Of a stretch of 64,000 nucleotides of DNA, positions 63,863-64,000 are shown piece after piece. Position numbers and translations under genes: made by a program. Location: contig NZ_JACVPZ010000001.1 in NCBI RefSeq assembly GCF_018881605.1, forward strand, positions 930,001 through 994,000, read 5' to 3'. The stretch comes from Polynucleobacter sp. UB-Tiil-W10 (GTDB taxonomy: Bacteria; Pseudomonadota; Gammaproteobacteria; Burkholderiales; Burkholderiaceae). Every line of letters begins with the position of its first letter. The stretch's first letter is position 1. The notes under the pieces are model-generated. The model had not been told where the DNA came from, did not search any database, and saw only the letters and a program-made list of their open reading frames with translations.

Positions 63863-64000
63863 TTAAGCTGCTTTCGCTGCCTTCTCCAAGCATTTAGACA
63901 TTTCTTCATAGCGCCTCATGGCTAGCTTAGTTGGTAGCACTTCTTTTTTTCGGCCATCGGCATTCGCTGCCATTTTGATATAGCCCAAGGCGCTGAGATT
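63863..64000 (-). CDS. Partial winged-helix (MarR-like) regulator, C-terminal end
   Basis: The last 45 codons of a leftward gene whose start is beyond the window; the stop TAA is at 63863-63865. The tail reads LGYIKMAANADGRKKEVLPTK and then ALRRYEEMSK-like residues, ending in KAAKAA. A wing with GRKKEVLPT next to a helix fits MarR-type regulators, but this rests on a short fragment. Confidence 0.5.
   Translation of the reverse strand, partial: NLSALGYIKMAANADGRKKEVLPTKLAMRRYEEMSKCLEKAAKAA

Noticed and set aside
63583..63909. 108-aa minus-strand frame over the ychF 3' end and terminator
   Set aside because: It crosses the intrinsic terminator and overlaps both ychF and the true partial gene (63863-64000) in another frame.

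Overview
The window looks like the chromosome of a betaproteobacterium of the order Burkholderiales, most likely Polynucleobacter or a close relative. The reasons are the gene order (mla operon - ibaG - murA - his genes - hinT - tatABC - htrA - mscL - petABC - sspAB), the phasin, the trimeric-type porin, the short HisG, the dense packing and the moderate, rather low GC. This identification rests on recognising families and recalled synteny, not on a database search. Nearly all of the window is coding and no intergenic gap exceeds 300 bases.

Layout. 1-6.1 kb: the 3' end of cyaY (+), then a leftward block of a small bitopic membrane protein, a compact secretin (pilQ), aroK and aroB, and divergent mrcA (PBP1A). 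6.1-7.0 kb: a REP-associated tyrosine transposase and a REP-like inverted repeat in front of the gltB promoter. 7.0-13.3 kb: gltBD (glutamate synthase). 13.3-20.3 kb: the phospholipid-trafficking operon mlaFEDACB, a YadGH-type ABC exporter, ibaG and murA. 20.3-28.6 kb: histidine biosynthesis (hisG, hisD, inverted hisC, hisB, hisH, hisA, hisF, hisI, hisE), interrupted by two toxin-antitoxin modules, hicAB between hisF and hisI and vapBC between hisI and hisE. 28.7-30.6 kb: hinT and tatABC. 30.6-43.6 kb: what looks like an insertion relative to the usual order: a Sel1-repeat protein, a major porin, three large TPR-glycosyltransferase genes (two OGT/GT41-like, one GT9-like) and a glutamate/aspartate ABC transporter (gltIJKL). 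43.7-49.5 kb: an HtrA/DegS-like protease, mscL, petABC (cytochrome bc1), sspAB and tRNA-Thr(TGT). 49.5-64 kb: a GT-B glycosyltransferase-like gene next to the tRNA, an MFS transporter, a phasin, and then rmuC, grxD, prmC, prfA, hemA, ung, an M61 peptidase, dsbC, a Ubi FAD hydroxylase, ychF and a truncated regulator-like gene at the edge.

How the genes work together. Cell envelope functions dominate: PBP1A and MurA for peptidoglycan, Mla for outer-membrane lipid asymmetry, the porin, secretin and MscL, and Tat for export of folded proteins. The Rieske subunit encoded 15 kb downstream of tatABC carries a twin-arginine motif and is a plausible Tat substrate. GltBD supplies glutamate, which feeds the his genes and the tetrapyrrole route started by hemA. 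The most distinctive features are the two toxin-antitoxin modules wedged into the his pathway, with hisE 16 bp behind vapC; the TPR-glycosyltransferase trio; the reduced pilQ locus without pilMNO; the inverted hisC sharing a 10-bp inverted repeat with the hisD end; and several genes whose -10-like hexamer lies only 6-8 nt from the start codon, which suggests leaderless mRNAs.
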